Assembly (NCBI GenBank): GCA_964383845.1
Contig: CAYLIF010000036.1
Span: forward strand, 1-11,874
DNA from: JAAZGD01 sp964383845
GTDB lineage: Bacteria; Bacillota; Clostridia; Peptostreptococcales; Anaerovoracaceae
Reading direction: 5' to 3'
DNA length: 11,874 nt
Within the stretch, counting starts at the first letter, position 1. Each line of letters starts with the position of its first letter. A program made the position numbers and the translations under genes. The notes under the pieces were generated by a model that ran no database searches, was not told the DNA's origin, and saw nothing but the letters and a program-made list of their open reading frames with translations. Below are positions 4,971 through 11,874 of the stretch, piece by piece.

Positions 4971-6977
4971 TTATTCCCTGATTGATATCCCAATCCGTTT
5001 CAGCATTATATTTATAGACATTCCAACTCCCAGCAGCCCATAAAACATTGGCATAACAGATACCGAAGAGTCATCTACAAGACCAGTTACACAGAAGGCT
5101 ACAATTCCTAAGAATATTCCATATCCTGCGTAATCTGTAAAGCTCTTTAAGTCTATTCTCCAGTAAAGCTTGATACTTTGAATCACATAAATGAGAAGCA
5201 TTGCCAAGAATGCAAGGACGGAAATCATTCCTGTTCCAACCCACATGCCCATATACATATTATGAGGCTTATCAACTATCATGTTAATATTCCAACCAGC
5301 GTTGTATTTACCAACATAATCTTGGTGTGGGTAATAGATACAGTAGGTATCAGCACCGTGACCTATAAGGAGGGTTTCCTTCATCATAGGCAAGGTTCTT
5401 GACCATATGTAACCACGGCCTGATCCAAAGGAAAGGTTATTCTCCCAGCCAATGGAAGGAACAACTTCATCTAGCTTAATGGTGTTACCCAGCTCATTGT
5501 TATAGAATACTCCTTCATCAGTTATCTTGAATACCCAGTTCTGTTTTTGGTTATCCATGCTGAAGATAAAGAAGTTATCTCCCGCCTCAGATTGGGCAGG
5601 CTGGATGATGCAAAAATCGAATCGCTCATCTTCGAAAGTATATATAGGAGAAACATCTGTTGGAACAAGTTCCAAAGCCTTCCCATCTTGGTCAGTTATT
5701 TTTAGAGCAAGAGGATCTTGTGGGTCAGTTGTCAGAGTCATTTCATTCCCGTCTACTCCAATGATAATATCATTGCCAATTGTTAGTATGCTATCTAATT
5801 TATGAGTTTCTTCGGGAACTACACCAAGTTCTTCTACAGCGGGAGCTTCTTTCCCTAAAACTCCGTGAACAGCATTTGTCATCTCAGGTAGCCAACGATC
5901 TGTAGTAACCCCTGCAATAAGTATGGCTATTACTAAGAGCATTAAGAGAGGTTTCCACCATTTAATTAAATATTTATTCAGCATCACGATTGCAAGTATA
6001 ACGGTAACTCCCATTCCCAGGTAACCTCCAGAGGATGCGGATCCTATTAGGTTAAAGAGCAAGAGGGCGAAAAGACCTCCCCAAGCAACCTTCTTCCAAA
6101 TGGGTTCTTCCTTTTTCATCATTACTGAGTGAATAAATATAAAGCCGAAGAGAGGAATTAAAAGGGTTAAATAAAATGATACATAGTTTATATTGTAAAC
6201 CGTTTGGTAGATTTCTTTGTTTTGGAAGGTGAAGTTAAGTAAGAGTTCACCTGATTCTTTGGCTTTATCAATAAGCTGGTTAATGGTTTCTCCAGACTCT
6301 GTGACAGAGTTAGGAGTGATAAGCTTTTGCCCAAGGGCAGTACGGAAAAAGTCCTTATCTAAAGCCTGGGATACCCCCAAAAGTCCTAGAATGCCTGTTG
6401 TTATTCCAGTAGGATAAACTATCCACTTTATCGACTTTTCGGTGTTGATGGAATTAAGGGTGTAAAAAAGTATCAACATATATCCTAAAAGGACTAGAGT
6501 TCCTTCAAAACGATCATTCCATCCATAAAGTGCAAATTCCTTGTAGTCAGAAAAAGCGTGGCTAACAACTACGAAAAGAGTATAGACAGCCATAGGTATA
6601 TAATAGGGAGTACGTTTTATGGCAAGGGATTGGGTGAATACTCGGTATAACAGTATTAATAGCACCAAGCCTGCACAAATTAGTATTGCCATCATTTTAT
6701 AATAACTAAAGAAGTCTACAAGGTCATCCCCACCGGAATACCAGAAAAACTGACCCATAGGACGGCTGTAATTAGCCATTTGAGTTATCATTACAACAAC
6801 TGCAGTATAAAAGGCAATTGGTAGCAGCTGGAACCAATGAACTCCTTCATCAATTCTAGGGGCGCAACTCATAGACCACAAATAGTCATCCCTAGAGCCC
6901 TTGACCAAACCATCACTTTTTGACTTCTCTTCTTTGGCAGGAGCCTTTACAATATTTTTATTAACTTTTTTTGCCAT
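4971..6977 (-). CDS. O-antigen ligase / Wzy-family polytopic membrane protein
   Basis: A 668-residue membrane protein with about eleven hydrophobic segments: WFQLLPIAFYTAVVVMI near residue 50 up to a last cluster after residue 615. It has the Wzy_C/WaaL signature: a big outside loop with GSGRGYIWSRTLP (G518-P530), then DKPHNMY (D569-Y575) with H572-N573, followed nine residues later by G583, matching the H-N-x9-G pattern of O-antigen ligases. Such enzymes join or polymerise undecaprenyl-linked glycans on the outer face of the cytoplasmic membrane. It is longer than the roughly 400-450 residues usual for WaaL because of a soluble insertion of about 150 residues before the catalytic loop. A GGAGG site (6986-6990) precedes the ATG by eight bases, and a good promoter lies upstream. 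A lysine-rich cytoplasmic N-terminus (about 1-45) precedes the first membrane segment. Confidence 0.85.
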   Translation of the reverse strand: MAKKVNKNIVKAPAKEEKSKSDGLVKGSRDDYLWSMSCAPRIDEGVHWFQLLPIAFYTAVVVMITQMANYSRPMGQFFWYSGGDDLVDFFSYYKMMAILICAGLVLLILLYRVFTQSLAIKRTPYYIPMAVYTLFVVVSHAFSDYKEFALYGWNDRFEGTLVLLGYMLILFYTLNSINTEKSIKWIVYPTGITTGILGLLGVSQALDKDFFRTALGQKLITPNSVTESGETINQLIDKAKESGELLLNFTFQNKEIYQTVYNINYVSFYLTLLIPLFGFIFIHSVMMKKEEPIWKKVAWGGLFALLLFNLIGSASSGGYLGMGVTVILAIVMLNKYLIKWWKPLLMLLVIAILIAGVTTDRWLPEMTNAVHGVLGKEAPAVEELGVVPEETHKLDSILTIGNDIIIGVDGNEMTLTTDPQDPLALKITDQDGKALELVPTDVSPIYTFEDERFDFCIIQPAQSEAGDNFFIFSMDNQKQNWVFKITDEGVFYNNELGNTIKLDEVVPSIGWENNLSFGSGRGYIWSRTLPMMKETLLIGHGADTYCIYYPHQDYVGKYNAGWNINMIVDKPHNMYMGMWVGTGMISVLAFLAMLLIYVIQSIKLYWRIDLKSFTDYAGYGIFLGIVAFCVTGLVDDSSVSVMPMFYGLLGVGMSINIMLKRIGISIRE

Positions 6978-7025
6978 TATATTTTCCTCCGAAATGCGGT
7001 AAAATCCACTAATTTGAACATGCTC

Positions 7026-7054
7026 ATTATATCTTAAGACGCATTCTATTTCAA
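7026..7054 (-). promoter_or_regulatory. Strong sigma-A-type promoter for the ligase gene
   Basis: Read on the minus strand: TTGAAA (7054-7049), a 17-base spacer, then TATAAT (7031-7026). The start would be near 7019, giving a leader of about 40 bases before the ATG at 6977. Confidence 0.8.
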
Positions 7055-7082
7055 GAATTATTGTTTCATTATAACTTAGCTG

Positions 7083-7091
7083 TGGTATAAT
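7083..7091 (+). promoter_or_regulatory. Extended -10 promoter for the SLH-TolC operon
   Basis: TGGTATAAT: a perfect -10 hexamer (7086-7091) with the TGn extension. The -35 region is weak (GTTTCA at 7063-7068). It is divergent from the ligase promoter, with about 30 bases between their facing elements. Confidence 0.7.
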
Positions 7092-7114
7092 TAATGGGTA
7101 TGTAGGAGAAAGAA

Positions 7115-7162
7115 TTGAAAAATATAGGTAAAGAATTACTGCCTATTTTGCTAGATAAATAG
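7115..7162 (+). CDS. Possible 15-residue leader peptide
   Basis: TTG at 7115 is preceded by AGGAG (7104-7108) at six bases and encodes MKNIGKELLPILLDK before a TAG at 7160-7162. It lies wholly within the leader between the extended -10 promoter and the SLH-TolC gene, whose AGAAAGG binding site begins at the stop codon. This arrangement would allow translational coupling. It is too short to prove coding by sequence alone. Confidence 0.35.
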   Translation: MKNIGKELLPILLDK

Positions 7163-7177
7163 AAAGGCTGTATTTAA

Positions 7178-8881
7178 ATGAAAAAGATATTAAGTGTAAC
7201 TTTAGCCCTATTGCTTTTTATTTCCACAGGAGCTTTTGCCTTTGGGGCTCTACCAGCTGAAGTACCGAAGGACGTCCTTGGGAAAGACTATGAAAAGGCT
7301 GTTAGCACCCTGGTGGAAAAAGAAATCGTAACTGGCAGTACAGATGGTTTGTTTCACCCAGAAGATCCATTAAATAGAGCCCAAGTTTGTATAATGGCTG
7401 TGAAAGCAGCTGGAGGAACTCTAGAAGAAGGTTCAAGCGGATTCTCTGATATGAAAGGCTACGGTTGGGCTGAACCCTTCGTCCTTTACGCTGTTCAATA
7501 TGGAATAACTTCTGGCTACACTGACGGCACATTTAAACCTAGCAGATCAGTTTCTTCTGACGAACTGGTAACATTTGTTTTAAAGGCTGCTGGCTATTCC
7601 AATGATAAGCTGACAGGGGTTTGGCCAGACAACTATATTAATAAAGGCAAGGAACTAGGACTTTATAAAGGACTTCCTGAAGAGATGCCTACCTTGGCAA
7701 CAAAATGGATGGCAGCCCAAATGCTATATAACGGCCTTGACCTTATAGAAAAAGCAAAATTAGAAAAAATTATAGATGATCCTCTTGACTTAGATATTTC
7801 ATTGCCTGTTGTAGGAATTGTAAGCGAATCCATGGACTTTAATGGACCTCCTGTGAAGCTTTCATTAAAAGAAGCTATTAATAGGATGCAAACCACAGGT
7901 CCTGGATTTCAAATAGCCTTACTAACAAAAGAAAATTTGGAGGTGGCGGCTAAATCCAGTGCAGAAGCATGGCAAAATATGAAGGTCGTAGACGGTCTTC
8001 CCGGAATGGTTTTTCAACCAGGGACAAAGAGTAAGGAAGGAAAGATTGTTGAATTATCAAGGCCCTACTTAAGAGCCCAAGCACCTATACAGTATGAGAT
8101 TGCATTAAACAATTTAGAAGCGACAACAGTAAAAGCATATTTCGGGATGCTACAAGCAGCTGAAAATTACAGAATAGCTAAAGACTCCTTGGCCATTAAA
8201 ACTACTCTACTGTCCGACGTTAAAAGAAAGTATAGCTTAGGAGTAGCTGCAAGAATTGATGTAGCTACAGCAACTAATGACGTTCTTAATGCTCAGGTAA
8301 CAGTAAACCAAGGCTTGTCTGGATACAACAAGGCCCGTATGGCCTTTAATATGCAACTTAATTACCCACTTATGCAAGAGGTAATACTTACAGATACCTT
8401 AAAAGAAGGAACAATGAAGTCTATTTCCATGGCTGATGCTGTCCGTTCGGCATTAAGCAATAGGAACGATATCACAACAGCAAAGTTTGAACTAGATAAG
8501 GCAAAAATAGAGTTTCTCAGTGTAAGTGCATACCCTCGAAACTCTGCTACTTATCTAGATGCCCAGGCTACCTTGGCAGCTAAACAAATGGCTTATGATA
8601 ATTCATTCTTAACCATTGAGATGGAGATTAGAAGCAAGTATATGGATATTATGGACTTAAAAGCAGAGGTTGTTAGTTCAAGAAGTACAGTAAAGAATGC
8701 AGAAGAAGGTGTGCGTATTGCAAAGCTTTCATATAATGCTGGAATGAACACCCTGACTGATATTAAAACTGCAGAGAAAAACCATAACCTAGCTCAATTA
8801 GGATTAGCAAAGGCTATAACAGATTACAATTTGGCCATATATGATTTCAATCTATCAATAGGAACAGGCACCGGAAACTAA
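7178..8881 (+). CDS. Exported SLH-domain protein with TolC-like (outer membrane efflux) region
   Basis: 567 residues. Residues 1-21 form a signal peptide (MKK, hydrophobic core, AFA). SLH repeats follow: about 28-79 (GSTDGLFHPEDPLNRAQ) and 88-140 (WAEPFVLYAVQYGITSGYTDGTFKP, then SSDEL), with a weaker third to about 190. SLH domains hold proteins to cell-wall glycans or peptidoglycan. From about residue 227 to the end there is long helical, heptad-rich sequence with two related halves, each opening with a TolC-type LSLKEAINRM/ISMADAVRSAL segment (about 227 and 415), and repeat features such as KYSLGVAARIDVATA and SYNAGMNTLTDIKTAE, as in the outer membrane efflux protein family. ATG 7178 has AGAAAGG ten bases upstream. 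It is 16 bases from the next gene, so probably co-transcribed. The role is unknown; a wall-anchored helical tunnel or scaffold is one inference. Confidence 0.85.
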   Translation: MKKILSVTLALLLFISTGAFAFGALPAEVPKDVLGKDYEKAVSTLVEKEIVTGSTDGLFHPEDPLNRAQVCIMAVKAAGGTLEEGSSGFSDMKGYGWAEPFVLYAVQYGITSGYTDGTFKPSRSVSSDELVTFVLKAAGYSNDKLTGVWPDNYINKGKELGLYKGLPEEMPTLATKWMAAQMLYNGLDLIEKAKLEKIIDDPLDLDISLPVVGIVSESMDFNGPPVKLSLKEAINRMQTTGPGFQIALLTKENLEVAAKSSAEAWQNMKVVDGLPGMVFQPGTKSKEGKIVELSRPYLRAQAPIQYEIALNNLEATTVKAYFGMLQAAENYRIAKDSLAIKTTLLSDVKRKYSLGVAARIDVATATNDVLNAQVTVNQGLSGYNKARMAFNMQLNYPLMQEVILTDTLKEGTMKSISMADAVRSALSNRNDITTAKFELDKAKIEFLSVSAYPRNSATYLDAQATLAAKQMAYDNSFLTIEMEIRSKYMDIMDLKAEVVSSRSTVKNAEEGVRIAKLSYNAGMNTLTDIKTAEKNHNLAQLGLAKAITDYNLAIYDFNLSIGTGTGN

Positions 8882-8897
8882 AAAGGAAGTAGGGGAT

Positions 8898-9926
8898 ATG
8901 AGGCATAATTATAAGACAACAGCAATAAGACTCGCATCGTTTTTATTAAGCGTATCTCTGATATTTGCCACTGTAGCACCAGGGACAGCTTTTGCGGCGA
9001 ATAATTTTGTGGCGTCTAAAGTTTTGGCCTATCACAAACCAAATGTAACCATACTCTTTAATGAAACAGAGATGGGCTTCTTTGATGTCAACAAAAATCC
9101 GGTTTATCCCATTATATATAATGGAACTACATATATTCCCTTAAGAGGAGTTTCAACCTTGATGGGTGAAAACATAGAATGGGAACCCATAAATCAAATT
9201 GTTTTTATGGGAAAAACTATCAGCCAACCCTATAAAGGAACAACGGTTGCAACAACTACTAGCTCCTTAGCTTTAGTTCCCTTGGATAAAAGGCCTGAGC
9301 AATCCACCATAACAGTATACTCAAAGCCAGATGTAAAGATTATGTTTGATTTTGAAATCCAAGCATTTGAAGATGCTAATAAGAGAGTTGTTTATCCTAT
9401 AATATATAATGGCAGCACCTACTTGCCAGTAAGGGCAGTTTCCAAATTAATGGGAGCCTCTATTGAATGGAATAGCAAGACACAGACGATTGGGATTACC
9501 AAAGAAATTATAATCCCCGAGATAAAAAGTGAAGCCACAATAGCTTTGACGGAATTATTTAACCAAGGGGTGGAGCTGTACAACCAATCTACAGCGAAAA
9601 TCTCTACTTTAAAAGGCACCAACGATCCTCTTGTTCTTGGAAAACTTGCCAAAGAAGTAAGTCAGGATTATAAAATGACTCAGGAAAATGGAAACGCCAT
9701 AAAGGCAATGGACAAAAGCAACTACACTGACTCGGAAAAAGCTGCTCATGAAAAGCTACAAGCCTTTTTAGAATTGGCTGAATACTATACACTTGTTTTG
9801 GAAAACATCTCATACATGGCTGTTAATGGCCAGGATTATAGTATGTTTGCAGAGACCTTCCTGACCTTCGCCTTGGAATCCGCGGCAAAGATGGACCAGG
9901 CAAGAGTGGCAATAGAGGCACTATAA
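8898..9926 (+). CDS. Exported protein with two stalk (copper amine oxidase N-terminal-like) repeats
   Basis: 342 residues. A signal peptide with a basic start and cleavage after AFA (residue 33) shows export. Two stalk repeats follow, about residues 45-106 and 138-201; both contain YPIIYNG(T/S)TY(I/L)P(L/V)R and later (S/T)LMG or KLMG, IEW, as in the Cu_amine_oxidN1 domain. That domain occurs in many surface proteins of Clostridia and related Firmicutes, and despite its name has no copper or amine oxidase activity of its own. Residues about 210-342 are helical, without a recognised domain. The ATG follows AAAAGGAAG (8881-8889) and lies 16 bases after the SLH-TolC stop, making one operon likely. 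I infer a wall or surface-layer role in partnership with its neighbour. Confidence 0.82.
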   Translation: MRHNYKTTAIRLASFLLSVSLIFATVAPGTAFAANNFVASKVLAYHKPNVTILFNETEMGFFDVNKNPVYPIIYNGTTYIPLRGVSTLMGENIEWEPINQIVFMGKTISQPYKGTTVATTTSSLALVPLDKRPEQSTITVYSKPDVKIMFDFEIQAFEDANKRVVYPIIYNGSTYLPVRAVSKLMGASIEWNSKTQTIGITKEIIIPEIKSEATIALTELFNQGVELYNQSTAKISTLKGTNDPLVLGKLAKEVSQDYKMTQENGNAIKAMDKSNYTDSEKAAHEKLQAFLELAEYYTLVLENISYMAVNGQDYSMFAETFLTFALESAAKMDQARVAIEAL

Positions 9927-9944
9927 AAATCTATTAATAAACTT

Positions 9945-9989
9945 ATCGCTAAACGCAAAAGAAGAACCAAGTGTCTAGCGATTTTTTTT
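9945..9989 (+). terminator. Intrinsic terminator after the SLH-TolC/stalk operon
   Basis: ATCGCTA (9945-9951) pairs with TAGCGAT (9976-9982), with a possible AC/GT extension after one mismatch, followed by eight T (9982-9989). It begins 18 bases after the stalk protein's stop codon. Confidence 0.82.
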
Positions 9990-10022
9990 GTTTTGAATTT
10001 GATACTCACTTCACTCTATTCA

Positions 10023-10031
10023 TGATAAAAT
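10023..10031 (+). promoter_or_regulatory. Possible extended -10 promoter for the MurJ-type gene
   Basis: TGATAAAAT has a TGn extension and a TAAAAT hexamer (10026-10031). No -35 box at the right distance; TTGATA at 9999-10004 is 21 bases away. It would give a leader of about 90 bases before the ATG at 10129. Confidence 0.35.
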
Positions 10032-10128
10032 GATTTATATAACATCTTCATTAAAAAGTCGGTTTCATAAGGTTTTTACAGCCTGGTAATTTAAAATAAG
10101 TTAAAGTGTTGAAGATGAAAAGGCGATT

Positions 10129-11670
10129 ATGGCAAGAGAATCTAAATTAAAAGATAATATAGTCCAAACGGCTTTTTTGATGGCCCTCTTAACCTTGGGG
10201 TCCAAAGGACTTGGCTTCTTGAGAGAGATGGCTATGGCTACTTTTTTTGGGGCTAATTATGTGGTAGATGCCTTCGTTATGTCACAGGCATTACCGGGGA
10301 TTTTATTTGCTGGACTTTTCGCCTCTATTGCCACAGCATATATGCCCTTACTTTCAGAGAAAATTGAAAGAGAAGGGGAGGATTCGGGAGACATACTTAC
10401 TTCTCAGATCATAAGGATACTGGTCGTTTTTTCTGTAGGTGTTTCAATATTTGGTATAGTTTTCTCAGATGGCTTAGTATTAATTTTTGCCCCAGGCTTC
10501 GTAGGAGAGACTGCTGAGCTAACAAGCTTTTTTCTCAAGGTTACATTTTCATATGTTATTTTTTCTGGAATCACTGGAATACTTGATAATTTTTTGCAGT
10601 ATAAGAGCACATTTATTCCACAAATTATAGTGGGATACGCCCAAAACATAATACTGATAACGGTAATTATAATAAGCGCATATACCACATATTATTTCCT
10701 GGCCTTTGGAATGCTCATAGCCTATATTGTACGTTTTATAATTACGGCCCTTTTGGCGAAGTCCAGGGGATTTAGATTTACCCTAAGCGGCAAGGACCTC
10801 AAAGGGACAATCAAAAAAATTGCTGTTTTGGGAATACCAGTTTTTATCGGTTCCAGCATGCAGCAAATCAATATATTTGTAGACAAATCTCTGGCGTCAG
10901 GGCTTCCTGAAGGAAGTATGGCGGCCTTAAATTATGCAGGGATTCTAAATGGCCTTATTATGTCTTTAAGTATTACAATACTTACTACAATCATTTATCC
11001 TAGGCTTACACGAGCTAGCGCTCAAGAACAGTTGCTTCACTTTAGCCAGATCATGCAAAAAGGCCTGGTACTTGTAATTATGATTGCCCTTCCCTTTTCA
11101 TTAGGGGCTATAGTATATAGTGGAGACCTAGTGCAAATTGTATTTGAAAGAGGAGCCTTTGATGATAACGCTACAGTCCTCACCGCAGGGGCCTACTTGT
11201 TTTATTCAGTGGGATTGGTATTTATGGCGGTAAATGATTTAATGTTCAGAGGATATTATGCTCTTCATGATATGAAGACTCCTATGATATATGCAGGTGT
11301 AGGAGTAGTAGTTAATATAACTCTCAATCTAATATTAATTGGCAGTATGGCTCATGAGGGCCTAGCCTTAGCCACAAGTATGGCGGCAATGGTAAATTCA
11401 ATCCTGCTGATTACAGGATTCAAGAGAAAAGGCAAAGACCTGAATTTCTTGGAATCTCCTAAAAAATATGGGAAGATCATATTTGCAGCTTTTGCCAGCG
11501 TGGGATTATCTAAAGTCCTTCATATTTTATTGGTTATGAATATATGGATGCCTAGAATGCTTTACCTTGGAATAGCTGTATTTGTAGCAGTGGGCTTATA
11601 CTGGGTATTATTGAAGGCTTTGAAAATAGAAGAAATAGATTTGATTAAAGGCGTTTTTAAAAGGGGATAG
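10129..11670 (+). CDS. murJ: MurJ/MviN-family lipid-linked glycan flippase
   Basis: A 513-residue, 14-helix-type membrane protein of the MOP exporter superfamily, MurJ branch. It shows LGSKGLGFLREMAMATFFGA (R32, compare the family GFxRD) with D47 in VVDAF, the central IFVDKSLASGLPEGSMAALNYA, and VFERGAFDDNAT...GLVFMAVNDLMFRGYYALHDMKTPM near residues 340-390. MurJ carries lipid II to the outer face of the cytoplasmic membrane. The RRIFAEG stretch of the E. coli protein, with its essential arginines, is replaced here by ILFAGLFAS (residues 58-66), as seen in clostridial paralogues, so the substrate could be another undecaprenyl-linked glycan. The ATG follows AAAAGG (10118-10123) at five bases. 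The length is normal and the gene looks intact. Confidence 0.85.
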   Translation: MARESKLKDNIVQTAFLMALLTLGSKGLGFLREMAMATFFGANYVVDAFVMSQALPGILFAGLFASIATAYMPLLSEKIEREGEDSGDILTSQIIRILVVFSVGVSIFGIVFSDGLVLIFAPGFVGETAELTSFFLKVTFSYVIFSGITGILDNFLQYKSTFIPQIIVGYAQNIILITVIIISAYTTYYFLAFGMLIAYIVRFIITALLAKSRGFRFTLSGKDLKGTIKKIAVLGIPVFIGSSMQQINIFVDKSLASGLPEGSMAALNYAGILNGLIMSLSITILTTIIYPRLTRASAQEQLLHFSQIMQKGLVLVIMIALPFSLGAIVYSGDLVQIVFERGAFDDNATVLTAGAYLFYSVGLVFMAVNDLMFRGYYALHDMKTPMIYAGVGVVVNITLNLILIGSMAHEGLALATSMAAMVNSILLITGFKRKGKDLNFLESPKKYGKIIFAAFASVGLSKVLHILLVMNIWMPRMLYLGIAVFVAVGLYWVLLKALKIEEIDLIKGVFKRG

Positions 11671-11700
11671 TTTTATACAGAAAATAATTCCCCTTTGTTT
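11660..11700 (+). terminator. Probable intrinsic terminator overlapping the end of murJ
   Basis: AAAGGGGA (11660-11667), partly inside the last codons, pairs with TCCCCTTT (11689-11696), followed by the T-rich GTTT. The loop is 21 bases, longer than usual, so termination may be partial. Confidence 0.55.
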
Positions 11701-11837
11701 ATGATGACAAAGCACTTAGATTTGACTCTTCTGGAGCTGATACAAGTTCCTTTCAGTTTGCTATTTTACTGTATCAAGGGGATAATATAAAGGCAAGTGG
11801 TAATAAAAAAATAAATATTAATTATAAAAAGGGTTGA
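11688..11837 (+). pseudogene. Possible 3' remnant of a decayed gene
   Basis: An open frame of 49 codons ending in TGA (11835-11837), beginning directly after a TAA at 11685-11687 and without a start codon. It reads like real protein: YDDKALRFDSSGADTSSF, then QFAILLYQGDNIKASGNKKI. I do not recognise the family. No start with a ribosome binding site gives this frame, so it may be the tail of a truncated gene, or chance. The remaining bases to 11874 hold nothing I can support. Confidence 0.3.
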
Positions 11838-11874
11838 TTGAAAAAGTAAATGCAACAAAATAGCATAAGATGAG

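Noticed and set aside
11701..11790. 29-codon ORF from ATG 11701
   Set aside because: No ribosome binding site; it overlaps a more protein-like frame and looks like chance.
1..11874. CRISPR array, tRNA, rRNA, complete insertion sequence or transposase
   Set aside because: No regularly spaced repeats, no tRNA-like cloverleaf and no transposase-like frame were found on either strand.

Overview
The window is AT-rich, with strong AGGAGG-type ribosome binding sites, AT-rich sigma-A-like promoters, some TTG/GTG starts, and SLH, stalk (copper amine oxidase N-terminal-like), O-antigen-ligase-like and MurJ-type proteins. Together these suggest a low-GC Firmicute of the class Clostridia, perhaps an Alkaliphilus/Natronincola-like anaerobe. 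The genus is a guess from the protein types. A run of 100 N at 4191-4290 marks an assembly gap.

Left part (1-3740), accessory in character: a small acidic orphan protein (40-324). Then comes a two-gene unit of a 57-residue protein and a GNAT acetyltransferase whose reading frame lacks an obvious conventional start (559-1313), followed by a perfect inverted repeat and about 300 bases without a sound gene. Next is a type IV toxin-antitoxin operon of the AbiE type, abiEi/abiEii (1724-3461), with a visible inverted-repeat operator over its promoter. A degraded copy of the 5' end of the gene at 3742 lies just upstream of abiEi, so the AbiE module sits between two copies of that gene start.

Middle (3742-4961): a tocopherol-cyclase-family gene broken by an in-frame TAG and by the assembly gap, then a small DsrE-like protein with a CxxC motif. 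A bidirectional terminator separates these genes from the convergent gene that follows.

Right part (4971-11837), a cell-envelope block: on the minus strand a 668-residue O-antigen-ligase/Wzy-type membrane protein with a large extracytoplasmic insertion. Divergent from it, behind an extended -10 promoter and a possible 15-residue leader peptide, is a probable operon of an exported protein joining SLH domains to a TolC-like region and an exported protein with two stalk repeats. After a terminator comes a MurJ/MviN-type lipid-linked glycan flippase, followed by another terminator and what may be the tail of a decayed gene. A flippase, a glycan ligase/polymerase and SLH/stalk surface proteins side by side suggest assembly of a secondary cell-wall glycan and the surface proteins attached to it. 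That link is inferred from gene content and proximity. The SLH-TolC fusion is the most unusual item, because TolC proteins normally span an outer membrane.
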